A stretch of DNA of 64,000 bases from Haematobia irritans (lineage: Eukaryota; Arthropoda; Insecta; Diptera; Muscidae), in contig NC_134400.1 of assembly GCF_050003625.1 (NCBI RefSeq), forward strand, positions 58,532,066-58,596,065, in the 5' to 3' direction. Shown piece by piece: positions 23,609 through 36,700 of this stretch (its first letter is position 1; each line of letters starts with the position of its first letter). Below the pieces are notes generated by a model. That model was given only the letters and a program-made list of their open reading frames with translations. It was not told where the DNA came from and did not search any database. The position numbers were made by a program, and so were the translations under genes.

Positions 23609-24154
23609 TGAAAAAGATCTTATTAAAAAAAGAATAGTATTTAGTATTTTAAATCCTTTCCCAGATTGATGCCAAATATTCAGGTATGCTATTTTAATGT
23701 TATCCCTACTGATATATGTGGAGGAATAGCTTACACGCATAGATAAAACATGTTTGGACATGTCTACCACAGCCCTTTAATACATATGTACATATTTCGA
23801 ACTTGTTTTTTGACACAGAAACCATGTATCATGTTAAAAGAGTTTTCTGAACGGGAAAAAAATACGGAGAATGTAAACATTTAAATGGTTCTCAAATGCG
23901 GCAAACGTGTTCTATTATAATCACCACTGAAAATCTTCAATCTTTTGGGTAATAATGGTCGGTGGCCTGATGCCTCACCCGGATAATTACACAAATTCCC
24001 AATTTCTTCTTAGTAAAATAGATCTTCTTCTGTAACACACTCTTCCGCAATCGTTTTGAACTTTAAAGGAATTCATAAATGACTCATTTACGAGCGAGTA
24101 TGTTTAAGAAGATTTCCAAATGAATATATGTTTACATCCACAAATATTATATTA
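23609..24154. other. Intron, nothing recognised
   Basis: No gene or repeat recognised. Confidence 0.4.
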
Positions 24155-26301
24155 AAACAAGTATATACGGCCGTAAGTTCGGCCAGGCCGAAGCTTATGT
24201 ACCCTCCATCATGGATTGCGTAGAAACTTCTTCTAAACACTGCTATCCACAATCGAATTACTTAAGTTGCGGTAACGCTTGCCGATTAACACCATCTTCT
24301 AAAATGTATGTAAGTCCATACGTGGTATATATTAAATCAAAAAAGATCGATCCAATACGTATATAATTCAGTTTGACAAATTAGAAATAAAATTTTGACA
24401 AAATTTTCTACAGAAATAAAATTTTAACAAAATTTTCTATAGAAATAAAATTTTCATATAGAAATACAATTTTGACAATGATGAAAATTTTATTATGAAC
24501 CGAATAAAATTTTAACAAAATTTTCTCTAGAAATAAAATTTTGACAAAATTGTCTATAGAAATAAAATTTTGACAAAATTTTCTATAGAAACAAAAGTTT
24601 GGTAGACTATTTTTGGCTCTAGTGGCAACCATGATTATGAACCGATATGGACCAATTTTTGTGTGATTGGACCAATTTTGGTATGGTTGTTAGCGACCAT
24701 ATACTCACACCACGTTCCTAATTTGAACCGGATCGGATGAATTTTGCTCCTCCAAGAGGCTCCGGAGGTCAAATCTGGAGAACGTTTTATATGGGGGCTA
24801 TATATAATTATGGACCGATATGGACCAATTCTGGCACGCTTGTTAAAGATCATATACTAACACCATGTTCCAAATTACAACCGGATTGGATGAAATTTGC
24901 TTCTCTTGGAGACTTCGCAAGCCAAATCTGGGGATCGGTTTATATGGGGGATATATATAATTATGAACCGATGTGAACCAATTTTTGCATGGTTGTTAGA
25001 GACCATATACCAATATCATGTACCAAATTTCAGGCGGATCGGATGAAATTTGCTCCTCTTTGAGGCTCCGGAACCCAAATCTGGGGATCGGTTTATATGG
25101 GCGCTATATATAATTATGGACCGATGTGGATCAATTTTTGCACGGTTGTTAGAGACCATATACCAACACCATGTACCAAATCTCAGCCGGATCGGATGCA
25201 ATTTGCTTCTCTTTGAGGCTTCGCAAGCAAAATCTGGAGATCGGTTTATATGGGGTCTATATATAATTATGGACCGATGTGGACCAATTTTTGCATGGTT
25301 TTTAGAGACCATATACCAACATCATGTACCGAATTTCAGGCGGATCGGATGAAATTTGCTTCTCTTTGAGGCTCCGCAAGCCAAATCTGGGGATCGGTTT
25401 ATATGGGGTATATATATAATTATGGACCTATGTGGACCAATTTTTGCATGATTGTTAGAGACCATATACCAACACCATGTACCAAATTTCAGCCGGATCG
25501 GATGAAATATGCTTCTCTTAGAGGCTCTACAAGCCAAATGTGGGGATCGGTTTATATGGGGGCTATATATAATTAAGGACCGATATGGACCAATTTTTGC
25601 ATGGTTGTTAGAGACCATATACCAACATCATGTACCAAATTTCAGCCGGATCGGATGAAATTTTCTTCTCTTTGAGGCTCAGCAAGCCAAATCTGGGGAT
25701 CGGTTTATATGGGGGCTATATATAATTATGGACCGATGTGGACCAATTTTGGCATGGTTGTTAGAGACCATATACTAACACCATGTACCAAATTTCGGCC
25801 GGATCGGATGAAATTTGCTTCTCTTTTAGGCTCCGCAAGCCAAATCTGGGGATCGGTTTATATGGGGGCTATATATAATTATGGACCGATGTGGACCAAT
25901 TTTTGCATGGTTGTTAGAGACCATATACCAACACCACGTACCAAATTTCAGATCGGATGAAATATGCTTCTGTTAGAGGCTCCACAAGCCAAATCTGAGG
26001 GTCCCTTTATATGGGGGCTATACGTAAAAGTGGACCGATATGGCCCATTTTCAATACCATCCGACCTACATCGATAACAACTAGTTGTGCCAAGTTTCAA
26101 GTCGATAGCTTGTTTCGTTCGGAAGTTAGCGTGATTTCAACAGACGGACGGACGGACGGACGGACATGCTTAGATCGACTCAGAATTTCACCACGACCCA
26201 GAATATATATACTTTATGGGGTCTTAGAGCAATATTTCGATGTGTTACAAACGGAATGACAAAGTTAATATACCCCCATCCTATGATGGAGGGTATAAAA
26301 A
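24155..26301 (-). mobile_element. Helentron/DINE-1-like element, family 1, copy E
   Basis: Minus orientation, the longest 152-bp array in the family here (about eight units, 24700-26000), plus a 29-bp array (24370-24605). Hairpin end at 24175 and palindromic end at 26270-26297. The tract of GACG repeats (cggacggacggacgg) at 26143-26166 corresponds to GTCC repeats on the element strand. Confidence 0.74.
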
Positions 26302-27841
26302 TGTTATGTCCCAAACATAATATGTTCTAAAATATTAAAATATATGTCGCAAACATGTTATGCTAGTTTACGAACATTAGATGTTTGCTCTTAGAAATAA
26401 TGTGCTAAAAATTTGAGTTCCATATATATAATTGTTACGCCGAAACATATGGAACAGTCGTTTTTGTCCGTGTAGATGTCCCATAATGACCGCAGCGATT
26501 TGGTATTACCGGTGTTGAGGTCAAAGCGCTAATTTGATAAATTGGTTATAGAAGAATCGGCAGTTATTTAAATTGTCTGTCACTTGCTGACGGAGTTTCA
26601 CTTCATTTTCCGTTCTCTTGCATTTTGTTACTCTCTGTCAAATAGAAGTTGATTGTAGTTGCCACATTTGTGTAACATTTACACCGAGTAAAACATAAAA
26701 ATTTTGCACTCCAGATTGAGCGATTATGCAAAGGAATATCTAAGGACTTTCCATTTTGGTATCAAACATTTTTGGGCAATTAACCGAGATGGGTAGTTAG
26801 TAGAAGTTATTTCCTGGTCTATTTTTGTATTAAAAAAATGTGGATTCAGAAATTTGGGAAATAAAGCGTGAAAGTTATTTAACCGTAGGAGTAAATATAC
26901 AAGGGGTACTGTAATACATAATCCCCAAATCCAAGTGACCACTTTGGGGAACACGTTTCGAGTCGAAGAATACGCTGATCCTACTGTCGGTAATAGACTA
27001 TCTGGCATGCTTGGAGGACTAGAAAAATGTATTTTATCGGGAGGGAATTAGTTTGATGAAGATTAAATAAAGATTACAAATATCGCCACTGAGCAAGAGT
27101 ACAAACTACTGTATATATTGCAGGCAACTGGAATCCGTATGACTAGCAAGTTTATTGTGGGAGACGGTAGTTATGGCGGCCAATAACTTATGGAATTCGT
27201 GTATTATGAATGCACCAAAACTAGAGCCCATCTAAACATAATAATAGAACGTCCGATTTATGATATCTGTAAGTAGGGTGGACGCCTTCTTCATGAATGT
27301 TCGCCACAGGAAAGGGAAGAATGAAATCAAGCTCTTTTATGCCGGCTATTCCTATCATACAATGTACATACAAGTTAAAAGTGAACTTATCACTTTAATG
27401 GTAAGATAACTAAAGTCATATGTTAAGGATTTTTTAAACTATAGGAACTGTTCGGTAGAAGGAACTGTTGATGTATCAGAATTAATTGGTTTAGCAAAGG
27501 TATTAATGTACCAGGCTGCTACAATAACCTGATCTCATCGTCATATGATTTTGACTGATGAAAAAGCTCATATGATTCCAAAATTTTCTACCGTTTCTTT
27601 CATCCATCATTTGCCAATCGATCCTTACGAGTCTATCAGGTTATCGCAAGTGATTGTCAGTGATAATATTTATGACATTTAGCAATAGGAAAGTGCTTAG
27701 GATTTGATATTGACTAGATATTAGTAAACAGACTTCATTAAGACAATTAGAAGGAATTGATAAGTCAAAAACTGGATATGACATAGGATTCTACTGCAGC
27801 AAAATGCATACTGATTTTTTATCATTTTCAATAGTACTCAC
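26302..27841. other. Intron; MITE tail then nothing recognised
   Basis: 26302-26475 is the right end of a CATATGTTT-family MITE (ends cgtttttgtccgtg, then TA). From 26480 to the micro-exon I recognise nothing; the 94-codon minus frame at 26724-27008 has no family. Confidence 0.5.
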
Positions 27842-27903
27842 CTTCAGCCTCTTCCTCGTACTGCTCTTCATTCATATATCTTTCAAAGTCGACATCAGAC
27901 TCC
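27842..27903 (-). CDS. Ca-alpha1D: Calcium channel alpha-1 micro-exon, acidic II-III loop
   Basis: This 62-nt exon completes a Met codon and encodes ESDVDFERYMNEEQYEEEAE, plus the first base of the next codon. The acidic composition fits the cytoplasmic II-III loop. The acceptor is ttattttag and the donor is a perfect gtgagt. One-base entry fits the AT exit of the upstream exon (28516), and the one-base exit fits both alternative exons downstream. The protein alone is too short to be diagnostic; phase and splice signals carry the call. Confidence 0.8.
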
Positions 27904-28515
27904 CTAAAATAAAATTAAATGAATTATAGTGCTCCTGTACAAATATCAACTTAGCCTGTATCAATCAGGCTAACCAACTTACAAATACTCTCACCAAACA
28001 TTCTTCTTAATATGAATATACTTAACATAGGGCCAGTTGGAAACCCAAACTTTTTACTAGCATTGGTAAAAATTTGATTTTAATCGAGGTGAGTATAATT
28101 TCACTAGCCGAGGGGGGTGGGGGCTAGTAAGAAATTTGATATTTGTGGGAAGTTCTTGACATTTACCACGTCGCCAAAACAAAAAAGTAGTTTTATTTGT
28201 CAAAGAAGTGAGTACATGAAACTATCAATTTTTTCTCCAAATTGATAGCGTAGTAAAAAGTGTTTGGTTTCATACAGGCCCATAGCTTAAATATATTTTA
28301 TTTACTATGATTGAATAAAAATATTATCATGTACCAAATATGAATATTGTCCAAACGATCCAGCTATATGGACGAATGTCCATTCTACATTCGAAAAAGT
28401 GAATCATAGAACCAATTTCGTTTAAAAATGATTAGGGACACTACGTATACATGATCAAAAATTTTTTCGTACCTATATACCTTCGGCAAGGGTATTGAAA
28501 ATGAAATAAACCTAC
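27904..28515. other. Intron between micro-exon and repeat II S6 exon
   Basis: 612 bp with splice signals at both ends; no repeat recognised. Confidence 0.7.
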
Positions 28516-28826
28516 ATTTTATATTCACCATCACCATCATTTTCAGCATATTCGCCATCTTCTATCATACTTGGAGTATGAGATTTATTTTCACATATTT
28601 CCATATTATCCTGGGGTGCCTCATCTTCTTTATCAACGGCGGACAGGGAATCTGCATCGGCCAAGTTATCGACAGCAATGGCCAAGAAAACGTTTAGCAG
28701 TATATAATTACCACAAATGAAAAGAATTATGTAATAAACACAGGCAAGGATTCCCATTGAGAAAACACCACCGTATGCCCGAATACCATCGTACATGACT
28801 GCATTCCAATCTTCACCTGTCAAAAT
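28516..28826 (-). CDS. Ca-alpha1D: Calcium channel alpha-1 exon, repeat II pore loop and S6
   Basis: 103 codons plus AT. It begins [20 protein letters not shown], which carries the repeat II selectivity-filter Glu (of the EEEE locus), continues through the S6 helix with [20 protein letters not shown], and then an acidic loop ([18 protein letters not shown]). TGEDWN and the S6 sequence are hallmarks of L-type Cav1 channels. The acceptor is gatttacag; the donor is gtaggt. Without splicing, the frame would stop two codons later. The intron to the upstream exon is only 62 bp. Confidence 0.95.
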
Positions 28827-28888
28827 CTGTAAATCATTTTAAGAACACTCCAAATGTTTGCAAAGCTTTGAATTATTCACATACATAC

Positions 28889-29099
28889 CTGAAAGACTGT
28901 AAGTAGACTTTGATAAAAACTGTCAAAGTTGGAACGTGGCTTTTCTTCTTCAGGCTTAAAAGTGAAACGGCCACCAAAAACTTGCATGCCCAGTAAGCCG
29001 AAAATTACTATAAACAGGAAAAGCAGCAACAGCAAAGAGGCAATGGACTGTATTGAATTCAATAGAGAAGCTACCAAATTTGAAAGTGAATGCCAGTAT
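28889..29099 (-). CDS. Ca-alpha1D: Calcium channel alpha-1 exon, repeat II S4-S5 linker to pore
   Basis: One base plus 70 codons: [20 protein letters not shown], then [20 protein letters not shown] (the S5 helix), then [10 protein letters not shown] and [15 protein letters not shown], which enters the pore loop. The acceptor is ctttttttcag; the donor is cag followed by gtatgt. The join to the next exon is phase 0 (LLTVFQ to ILTGEDWN). One base of entry fits a preceding Lys or Arg codon. Upstream of it the reading frame stays open into the intron, which I do not regard as coding. This is the most 5' exon I could find. Confidence 0.94.
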
Positions 29100-29445
29100 C
29101 TGAAAAAAAGATCAAAATTATTAATTCGTGCTGAAGTCGAAAATCTATTCAAATATTCAATCCAAATGAGAACTTTGATCAATAATTGCAACGTAAATAT
29201 ACACCAAGAAACTTCCAAGAATGTTGCTCCAAAGGCTTGACTGAATATATTACGAATACAGTAGTATGTAGAAGATTAGAAATTGGCAGCTAAGACATTC
29301 AGTCAAAATCATCTCTTTATTTTCTAGTACTTTCCTAAACTTCTTTTGTGTCATTAGTTTCTCAATTTGAATTACAAGATGCTTGTAGATTATTCTAGAT
29401 GGTTGTAATCAAGACTAGCCAGAATGTTCGAAATCGTCATATCTT

Positions 29446-31738
29446 GGTTTTTTTTTGTTTTATTCTTAAACATTAAAAATACATTGTTTAAGTTATAATA
29501 CTACAACTAGTCTATTTACAAAGAAACTAACTAGTAGTTTTTTCTTATTGATATCAAAATTTACGGAGTTAAAGTAAGTGTGCCTTGTTGATTGAATCGA
29601 AGTTTAAAATCAAGTGGTTTATATCTGTGATGTCTTCTAGTAGATATATGTTGTAAAAGATGTGGTATCTCTGCATTTTTGTGACTTATCAGTCTCATTT
29701 CATGCGCTTCTGCTTGATGGTCAATTTCTTCTCTTACTGTTTTTATATTCATATCCCTTTGCAGATCGTTGTTCCTTATATATATCACGGAACGACAACT
29801 ATGTCTCTCAACACTCTGTTATGAAATTGTTGAATCATATCGATTATTTGATTTTTAGCACAACCCCATAGTTGTATACCGTATGTCCACATAGGTTTCA
29901 ATACTTGTTTGTACACCATTAGTTTCTTCGGAATTGACAATGTAGATTTTCCCCCAATTAACCATTTTAATGCACGGTATTTTATTTCCAATGCCTTTTT
30001 CATACTCTTTATGTGCTCCTTCCATTTCAGCTTTACATCAAGTGTCATACCAAGATATTTCGCTGAATCATTTCTAGGTACTTCTTGATCTTTAATATAT
30101 ATTGGTTTAGGTTTTATCTTTTTCTGTGTGAAGTTAACATGCACAGATTTTGAACTGTTTAATTTTAGACCCCATTTGTCCATCCAATTATCAATATCGT
30201 TTAGAGCAGTTTGCAGTTTGGTTGTTGATTCTTCAATAGTTTGCGTTTGTGACATTATCACTGTGTCGTAGCAAAAGTGCCTATTATGCAATCTTCCTGA
30301 TGCTGAAGGTCATATTTATATAGAAGATAGAGCATAGGACCCAATATGCTACCTTACGGTACTCCGGATTCAATACGGAAAAGGTTGGAGTACTTTAAAC
30401 CTTGCTTGACGCGATAAAATCAGTTTTTAAATACGATTCCAGCAAAAAGCAGTAATAAATTATTTTCAATTTGTGTATTAATGACGAGTGTACTACTCCA
30501 TCAAATATTTGTGATATGTCCAAAAAGACTGCGGAATTGGTAATTGCGTAAGAATCTCTCCATTAATTAGGTCGAAACCAGGCGGTTTTTTGCAATTTAA
30601 ATTTTTTATTTCTTGTACAACTTCTTCCATCGTAACTTCTTCTTTAATTTCTTCATCAATGTTTCCGGTAATATCAGTCATTGGGTTAGGAATTTTGGAG
30701 AAAATTGTTTCTAAATGTTCGACGAAGACATCGGCTTTATCGGAGTCTGTTTTTGTCCATTTATTTTGTTGTGTTCTTAGTGGTTGATTTAATTTATTTG
30801 GCCGTTTTAGTTTTTTTGTTGCTTTCCACAGAGAATAGTCAGTTTTACTGTCATATCCAAGCTCTGATATAAATTTATTGAATTTGTTATTATTGAACTT
30901 TTTAACATCTTTACGTACCTTTTTTGCTAACTGATTCATTATTTTTCGACCGGCGATCTATTGGTTTGCCATTTTTTTTCTTTTTCTCTTTTGTTTGATT
31001 ATATTTGTTATATACGATGGGTAGGTGTGGCCTAGTGAAGGTTTCTTTAGAATAGGAGTGCTGTTCCATCCAGCATTTTGAATTAGGTTAGTTAATTTCA
31101 AAACTTCCTTTTCAAGATCGTCTGAAGTTTCTATTTGAGAAAAATAATTTATTCCCTTTTGGACTAAAGTCCTAAAATATTCCCAATCAGTTTTGTGACT
31201 GGTTAGCCTTGGCTTTTCTTCATACACATTGAGCTCTGTGCAATATGTTAAGTAAATTGGAGATTGATCAGAATTCAATTCATAACCTTCTTCAATTTTT
31301 AATTGTGTTGCAGAAATTTTATTAATAATGAAAAAGTCGATTAGATCTGGACTTTTAGAAATATCCGTGGGGCAATAAGTTGGAGAACCGGTAGAGAATA
31401 CAGTGCATCCAATTTTGTTTACAGCTTTAAGGAGCTCCCTTCCTTTAGTTGTGGTTAATCTTGATTCCCACTGCACATGTTTTGCATTAAAGTCGCCACC
31501 AATTATAAATTTATATTTAGAACATTGCAATAATATAAAGTAATCAGTATGTTTTATGTGATGTCTCGGGGACTGTAAACAGGCATGATATTTAGATGTT
31601 GGTTATTTTCCATTACCGTGATAGTTGTGGCTTGAAATTGTACACATTGAATTTTCTCATCCTCCCAGTGAATTAAATTGGTTTTTACGATTATTTCACT
31701 ACCGCCTCTGGCTTTATTGCATGGGTGAATAGTAGGGT
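29446..31738 (-). pseudogene. Jockey-clade LINE ORF2, degenerate
   Basis: Minus-strand pieces in order: the endonuclease with KFIIGGDFNAKHVQWESRL and the SPDLIDFFI region; then the region before RT with FNNNKFNKFISELGYDSKT and KKPPGFDLINGEIL; then GVP-stop-GSILGPMLYLLY, the RT B motif with TAA in place of Gln; then an ADD box broken by a one-base loss; then the thumb (KYLGMTLDVKLKWKEHI) and C-terminus. It ends in a poly-A-like run (complement of 29446-29462). 5'-truncated: at 31738 it abuts the tRNA-like module. Several frameshifts and stops make it inactive. Confidence 0.87.
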
Positions 31739-32215
31739 ATTTAGTGTGTTGGCTTACAAAGTGCATGGTCCGCGGTTCGATTCTCCGTCCAGGCGAAAGG
31801 TAAAAAAATTTAAAAATTTATAAAATCGTATCTTCTACATTGTTGGTATTACAGGAAAAGGTGTTAAGAACAAAAAACCTCGTGGATGTGAGAAAGATGT
31901 GAGGGAAATGCAATTAGCAGGAAAACAATGTTTTTTTTGAGTTGGTCTTTATGAAATTGTTTTTACATCCTGGAAAAGAATAAACGTTTATCACAAAAAG
32001 TATATACTTCTCTTCCAAATACACTGCCTTACAGCGAAAAGCAAATGAAAAACGAACTTTGTTTGTCTAAAAGTTCGTTGGGAGGAAAGAATTATTTGTT
32101 TGCGTGTATTAACACATATGTCTCAAACATATTATTGCACTTAAATGGGATAACAAATTGTGTTACAATCTTATAATTTATAACGGAGACATATGAAAAA
32201 CTGTATTTTTCTACA
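31739..32215 (+). mobile_element. CATATGTTT-family MITE remnant with tRNA-like module
   Basis: 31742-31800 is the 3' half of the tRNA-like module (GGTTCGATTCTCCGTCCAGG), then the shared downstream text (aggaaaaggtgttaag, cgtggatgtgag), and the right end ctgtatttttctacagcg. The left half is replaced by the Jockey relic. Confidence 0.55.
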
Positions 32216-32547
32216 GCGTCCTATGTGGTAACCAATAAAGCAATTGCTGAGTGCACTGAAAGAAGAGTTTTCTTTTCTGAGGAACGAAATTTTAGACAAA
32301 CAAAAATTTCTCTTGACGCTAAAAATGTTTCTTTTAAAGCAAATAAAAAAATTTATAGGCAAACAGAAAATGCTTTAAAGGTAAATTTCCTTTGTCTAAA
32401 ACTTAGTCCCGGAGGAAAGTATTTTTTCTTTGGTTTTCTTTGTTCTTCAACCGTCGAACTGAACGGACGTGTTTTTTAATAGCGGAGTATTTCATCGTAA
32501 TAAGTACTTATTACGAATTTCACGTGTGGTGGAAATAATAAACCACC

Positions 32548-33771
32548 ATGCAGCGAAATTCAAAGTCATCCACTGGGTTGCTAACTTCAGGGCCCAGTGG
32601 ACGGGTAACGACTGAAGTTATAAATTTGGGAATCGACCAAGAGTCAGGCCCAATTAGTCGACCTGTAGACGGGTCGACTGGCGGTGACACTTTGGCAAGT
32701 CGAACCTTTTCTAAGGTGACGACATCAAAAGGAGGCAATCCCTCTCGAAAGAGATTCAAGGAACGAAGAAATGCTTTGTTTATTCTAAAGAAATTAGGAT
32801 CAGTCGACCCAAGCACGTTGTCGGCTAAGCAAAGCGATTCCTTAAAATGGGCTCAAGGAGTTCTTGAAGCTGGAAAAAGGGAACGATCACCGGATGAGCT
32901 GCCATCCTCTAAACGGGATCAAAGATCGTTCGCCTCAGTTGCAAAAGACAGCCTTGTGATGGCTATTATTAATAAAGGAGCATTGGACGGTATGATTCCA
33001 AGGCAAAAATGGGGGGAAATTGAGAACGCGATGTCTGGTGTCTACTCAGAGGTGCGAAAAAAGTTTCCCGGACCAAGTCCTCGACGGCAAGATGCTGGAT
33101 GGTATCAAGGACGATATAAGTTAATAGCTTTTGCAGACCAGAGGTCTATGGATTGCTTTAAAGCTGCATTGATGCTAATTGGTGAAGTTTGGGAAGGAGC
33201 CGCTTTGGAGTTAGTCGATAAAAAAGACATACCGGCTAAACCTAGAGCACATGCATGGATACCGGCAAACCCTCCTGATCCTGAGTCAATACTAGAGAGA
33301 CTAAAAGAATGTAACCCAGATCTTCCAACCGCCGATTGGAAGGTTGGTCGTTTGGATGAGGTGGATGGACCAAGACGACATGCGGTGTTTATATTAAACA
33401 TAGAGTCGCTGCCACATCTAGCCCAGACCCAAGGACGCGTAAGTTATGGCTTTCATGATATCCATATGAAGGTATACAAAAGCGATCAGCCAAACGATTC
33501 CGAAACGGACAAGCCTCCGGTAGAGTCAGCAGTGGAAAAATCTCCTAGCGAAGCCGAAGGAGACATAAAACCTGCAGACTATGGCGAAAATCATATGCGG
33601 GAAGTTTCTACAGGCTCAAGCCTCACCAAAACTGAACCGCGGATTGTTGCGAGAGTCACCGAGATCTGTGAAGAGGAAGCCCTTGATGACTCAATTGAAG
33701 CGGCTGATGTGACGGTGGTTGAAAATTTGGATGGTTCTACGGTTCCTCCAGATAAATCTTCACCATTGTAA
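32548..33771 (+). CDS. LINE ORF1 protein, DUF4780-like domain, intact
   Basis: 407 residues. The first 120 or so are low-complexity, Ser/Gly/Thr-rich and basic. Residues about 130-310 form a conserved block (AIINKGALDGMIPRQKW, GRYKLIAFADQRSMDCFKAA, HAWIPANPPDPESILERL, PRRHAVFILNIESLPHLA) that I recognise as the DUF4780-type domain common in insect LINE ORF1 proteins. The C-terminus is acidic. No CCHC zinc knuckles. It probably binds element RNA. The ATG at 32548 follows caccatgc, and ORF2's ATG at 33731 lies in a different frame inside its last 41 bases. Confidence 0.8.
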   Translation: MQRNSKSSTGLLTSGPSGRVTTEVINLGIDQESGPISRPVDGSTGGDTLASRTFSKVTTSKGGNPSRKRFKERRNALFILKKLGSVDPSTLSAKQSDSLKWAQGVLEAGKRERSPDELPSSKRDQRSFASVAKDSLVMAIINKGALDGMIPRQKWGEIENAMSGVYSEVRKKFPGPSPRRQDAGWYQGRYKLIAFADQRSMDCFKAALMLIGEVWEGAALELVDKKDIPAKPRAHAWIPANPPDPESILERLKECNPDLPTADWKVGRLDEVDGPRRHAVFILNIESLPHLAQTQGRVSYGFHDIHMKVYKSDQPNDSETDKPPVESAVEKSPSEAEGDIKPADYGENHMREVSTGSSLTKTEPRIVARVTEICEEEALDDSIEAADVTVVENLDGSTVPPDKSSPL

Positions 33772-36700
33772 GGCCGCTTGTGCTGCCTTAAAAGTTCTCC
33801 TGATGAAAGGAGACATAGATATAGTTCTTATTCAAGAACCATACATATATAAGAACAAGATCTGTGAATTAAGCACTCCGGGTTTCAAACTTTTGCATAA
33901 TACCGGTACCGATATAAATCGAGCATGTATAATTGCTAAAAACGAACTAAACTTGTTTCTGCTTCCTTCATTGAGCAATGCAGACACTGTCGTAGCCAGT
34001 CTAGAGATATCCACATGCAAATATTGGGTATCTTCGGTCTACATGGGACATGATAGGGAGATGCCACCCTGTGCCGTTAAGACCTTAGTTGAGGAGTCAC
34101 TAAAAACAAAGACAAAACTCATTATGGGATGCGATGCAAATGCACATCATAGTATTTGGGGAAGTAGTGATACTAATGCAAGGGGAGAGTCGCTAATAGA
34201 GTTTATTTTGCGTAGTAACCTGGTAGTTTGCAATAAGGGAGATGCACCAACCTTCGTCACCAGGAACAGACAAGAGGTTTTGGACGTAACGTTGACCTCT
34301 CCGGAACTGAATGATAAGATATCTGAGTGGCAAGTTTTGAGGGAACATAGCTTCTCAGATCATCGCTACATCAGTTTCAGATTGGCTGTTCGTACTTCAA
34401 AGACCATATTTCCGCCAAATGTTAGGAAAGCTGATTGGAATAGGTATAGGGAATCGTTCAATTCGATGATACCGGAAATGCCGGAGACAAATATGAGCAC
34501 TGTGCAAGATATCGAACACGCAGTGGAGCGGATTACTAAGGCCTTCAACATTTCACTGAAAGCTGCTTGCCCTAGAGGAAAGCCAAGGGGAAAAAATCGG
34601 CCGCCATGGTGGACTACGGAGTTAAGTAATATGAGGAAATCCTGCAGGAAGCTCTTTAACAAAGCAAAGTCCACAAGAGCTCCGGAGGATTGGGACACTT
34701 ACAAGATGAATCTGAGAGAATATAAACGAGAACTGAGAAGGTCTCAACAAAACTCTTGGGATGATTACTGTAGCAGTATTGAGAATACGTCAGAGGCTTC
34801 CAGACTACGGAAGGTACTAGCATCCACTAACACCGCTCCAGGTTTCATTAAAACATCGGAGGGAAATTGGACAACGTCCAGTGAGGAGACGTTGGAGGTA
34901 CTTTTGGACACACACTTCCCTGGAAATCAGACGGTTGAACCATGTTCCGGCGGTGTAACAGAGGCTCAGCGATCATTTCCTATCGAGGAAATTGTGTCGG
35001 AATCTAGAATAAAATGGGCTTTAAATAGCTTTGGACCATTCAAATCCCCCGGACCTGATGGAATTACTCCGGCGGAGTTACAGGCAGTGGCTGAAAGAGT
35101 TATCCCCTGGTTGACGGTGATATATAAACGATGTGTAAACTTAGCATATATTCCAGAAAAGTGGAGGGAAACAAAAGTCGTCTTCATACCTAAAGCAGGA
35201 AAAGCCTCTCACTCGAGTGCGAAGGATTTCCGACCAATCAGCTTATCCTCATTCCTACTTAAGACCCTGGAGAGGATGATAGACATGTATCTTAGAACTA
35301 GCGTGGATTCAAGTTTGCTCTCGAAACGACAGCATGCATACTCGAAGGGCAGGTCTACTGAGACCGCATTGCATGAACTAGTCAGCTTTATTGAAAGCTC
35401 ACTCTCTGTCAAAGAATACACAATCGTGGCGTTTCTAGACATCGAAGGGGCGTTCAATAATGTCCATCCGAGCTCGATATTAAATGGACTGACAACTCTG
35501 AATGTTGATCCAGGTATACTTAGGCTGTTAGACGAACTTCTAATAAAGAGACGTATTTCAGCCACACTAGGGCAAGCAAACATACAAAGGTATGTGAACA
35601 GAGGCACTCCCCAAGGAGGAGTTCTATCACCTCTTCTTTGGAATGTTGCTATAAACAACCTTCTGGTTTTCCCTAGAAAAAGAAAGGATAAAAGTGGTGG
35701 CATACGCAGATGATGTGGCGCTAGCAGTCAGGGGAAAATTCCCATCCACAATCAGAGATATTATACAGAGAGCTCTCCGGATGACTGAGAAATGGGCGAA
35801 AGAAAATGGTCTTGGTGTAAATCCAGCAAAGACAGAACTAGTCATGTACTGCAAAGATCGCAAAACTCCCACGGTTAGGCCCATTTCCTTAGGGGGTACT
35901 GAAATTCCCTTTGGTGAGTGTGCAAAATACCTTGGCGTTATTTTGGACAGGAAGCTGAATTTTAGGCTTAATATTGAAGAGAGGGCGAGAAAAGCCACGG
36001 TAGCTTTGTACTCGTGCAAAAAGGCAATAGGGAAAAAGTGGGGACTAAGACCAAAAATTGTGCATTGGCTATACACGGCAGTAGTTAGACCTATAATGCT
36101 ATATGGTGTTGTAGTCTGGTGGCCGGCACTTCAGAAACCGACTTGTTTAGATAAAGTTCAGCGTATGGCGAGCTTATGTATTTCAGGCGCATTTAGTAAG
36201 ACAGGAACAGACTCCCTTAATGTCATGCTACATCTATTGCCTTTAGACATTTTGGCCAAACAGTCAGCTGCAACAACGGCTGTGCGAGCTATCGCTGTGG
36301 TCGGAAAAAATGTACGGTCATAGTTCGGTCCTCAAAATAATGCCAGATGTGCCTAACGTAGTGGATTATACCCTGGCAAACCCACTTTTCGACAAAAAGT
36401 TTGAAACTCTAATTCCCAACAGTGAGGCGTGGTGTACACAGACCCCGGGGAATAAAAGATATATAGATTTCTATACTGATGGCTCCAAATTGAATGGACA
36501 AGTGGGGTTCGGAGTATATTCTAAAGATCTGTAAATTCGAATAGCGAAAAGATTACCTAATCACTGTAGTGTTTTTCAGGCTGAAATATTAGCAATAAGA
36601 GAGGTGGCGAATTGGCTGAGAAGTAATGTTCCAACAAATATTGGCATTAATATATACTCAGACAGTCAACCTGCAATAAAATCCCTGGACTCTGTGTTCC

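Noticed and set aside
29100..29218. N-terminal extension (MEVSWCIF...) of the repeat II exon
   Set aside because: It lies upstream of a good acceptor (ctttttttcag) and does not resemble the expected S4 sequence; intron read-through.
28929..29240. 103-codon plus-strand frame opposite the channel exon
   Set aside because: Shadow of the minus-strand exon 29099-28889, which has clear homology and splice sites.
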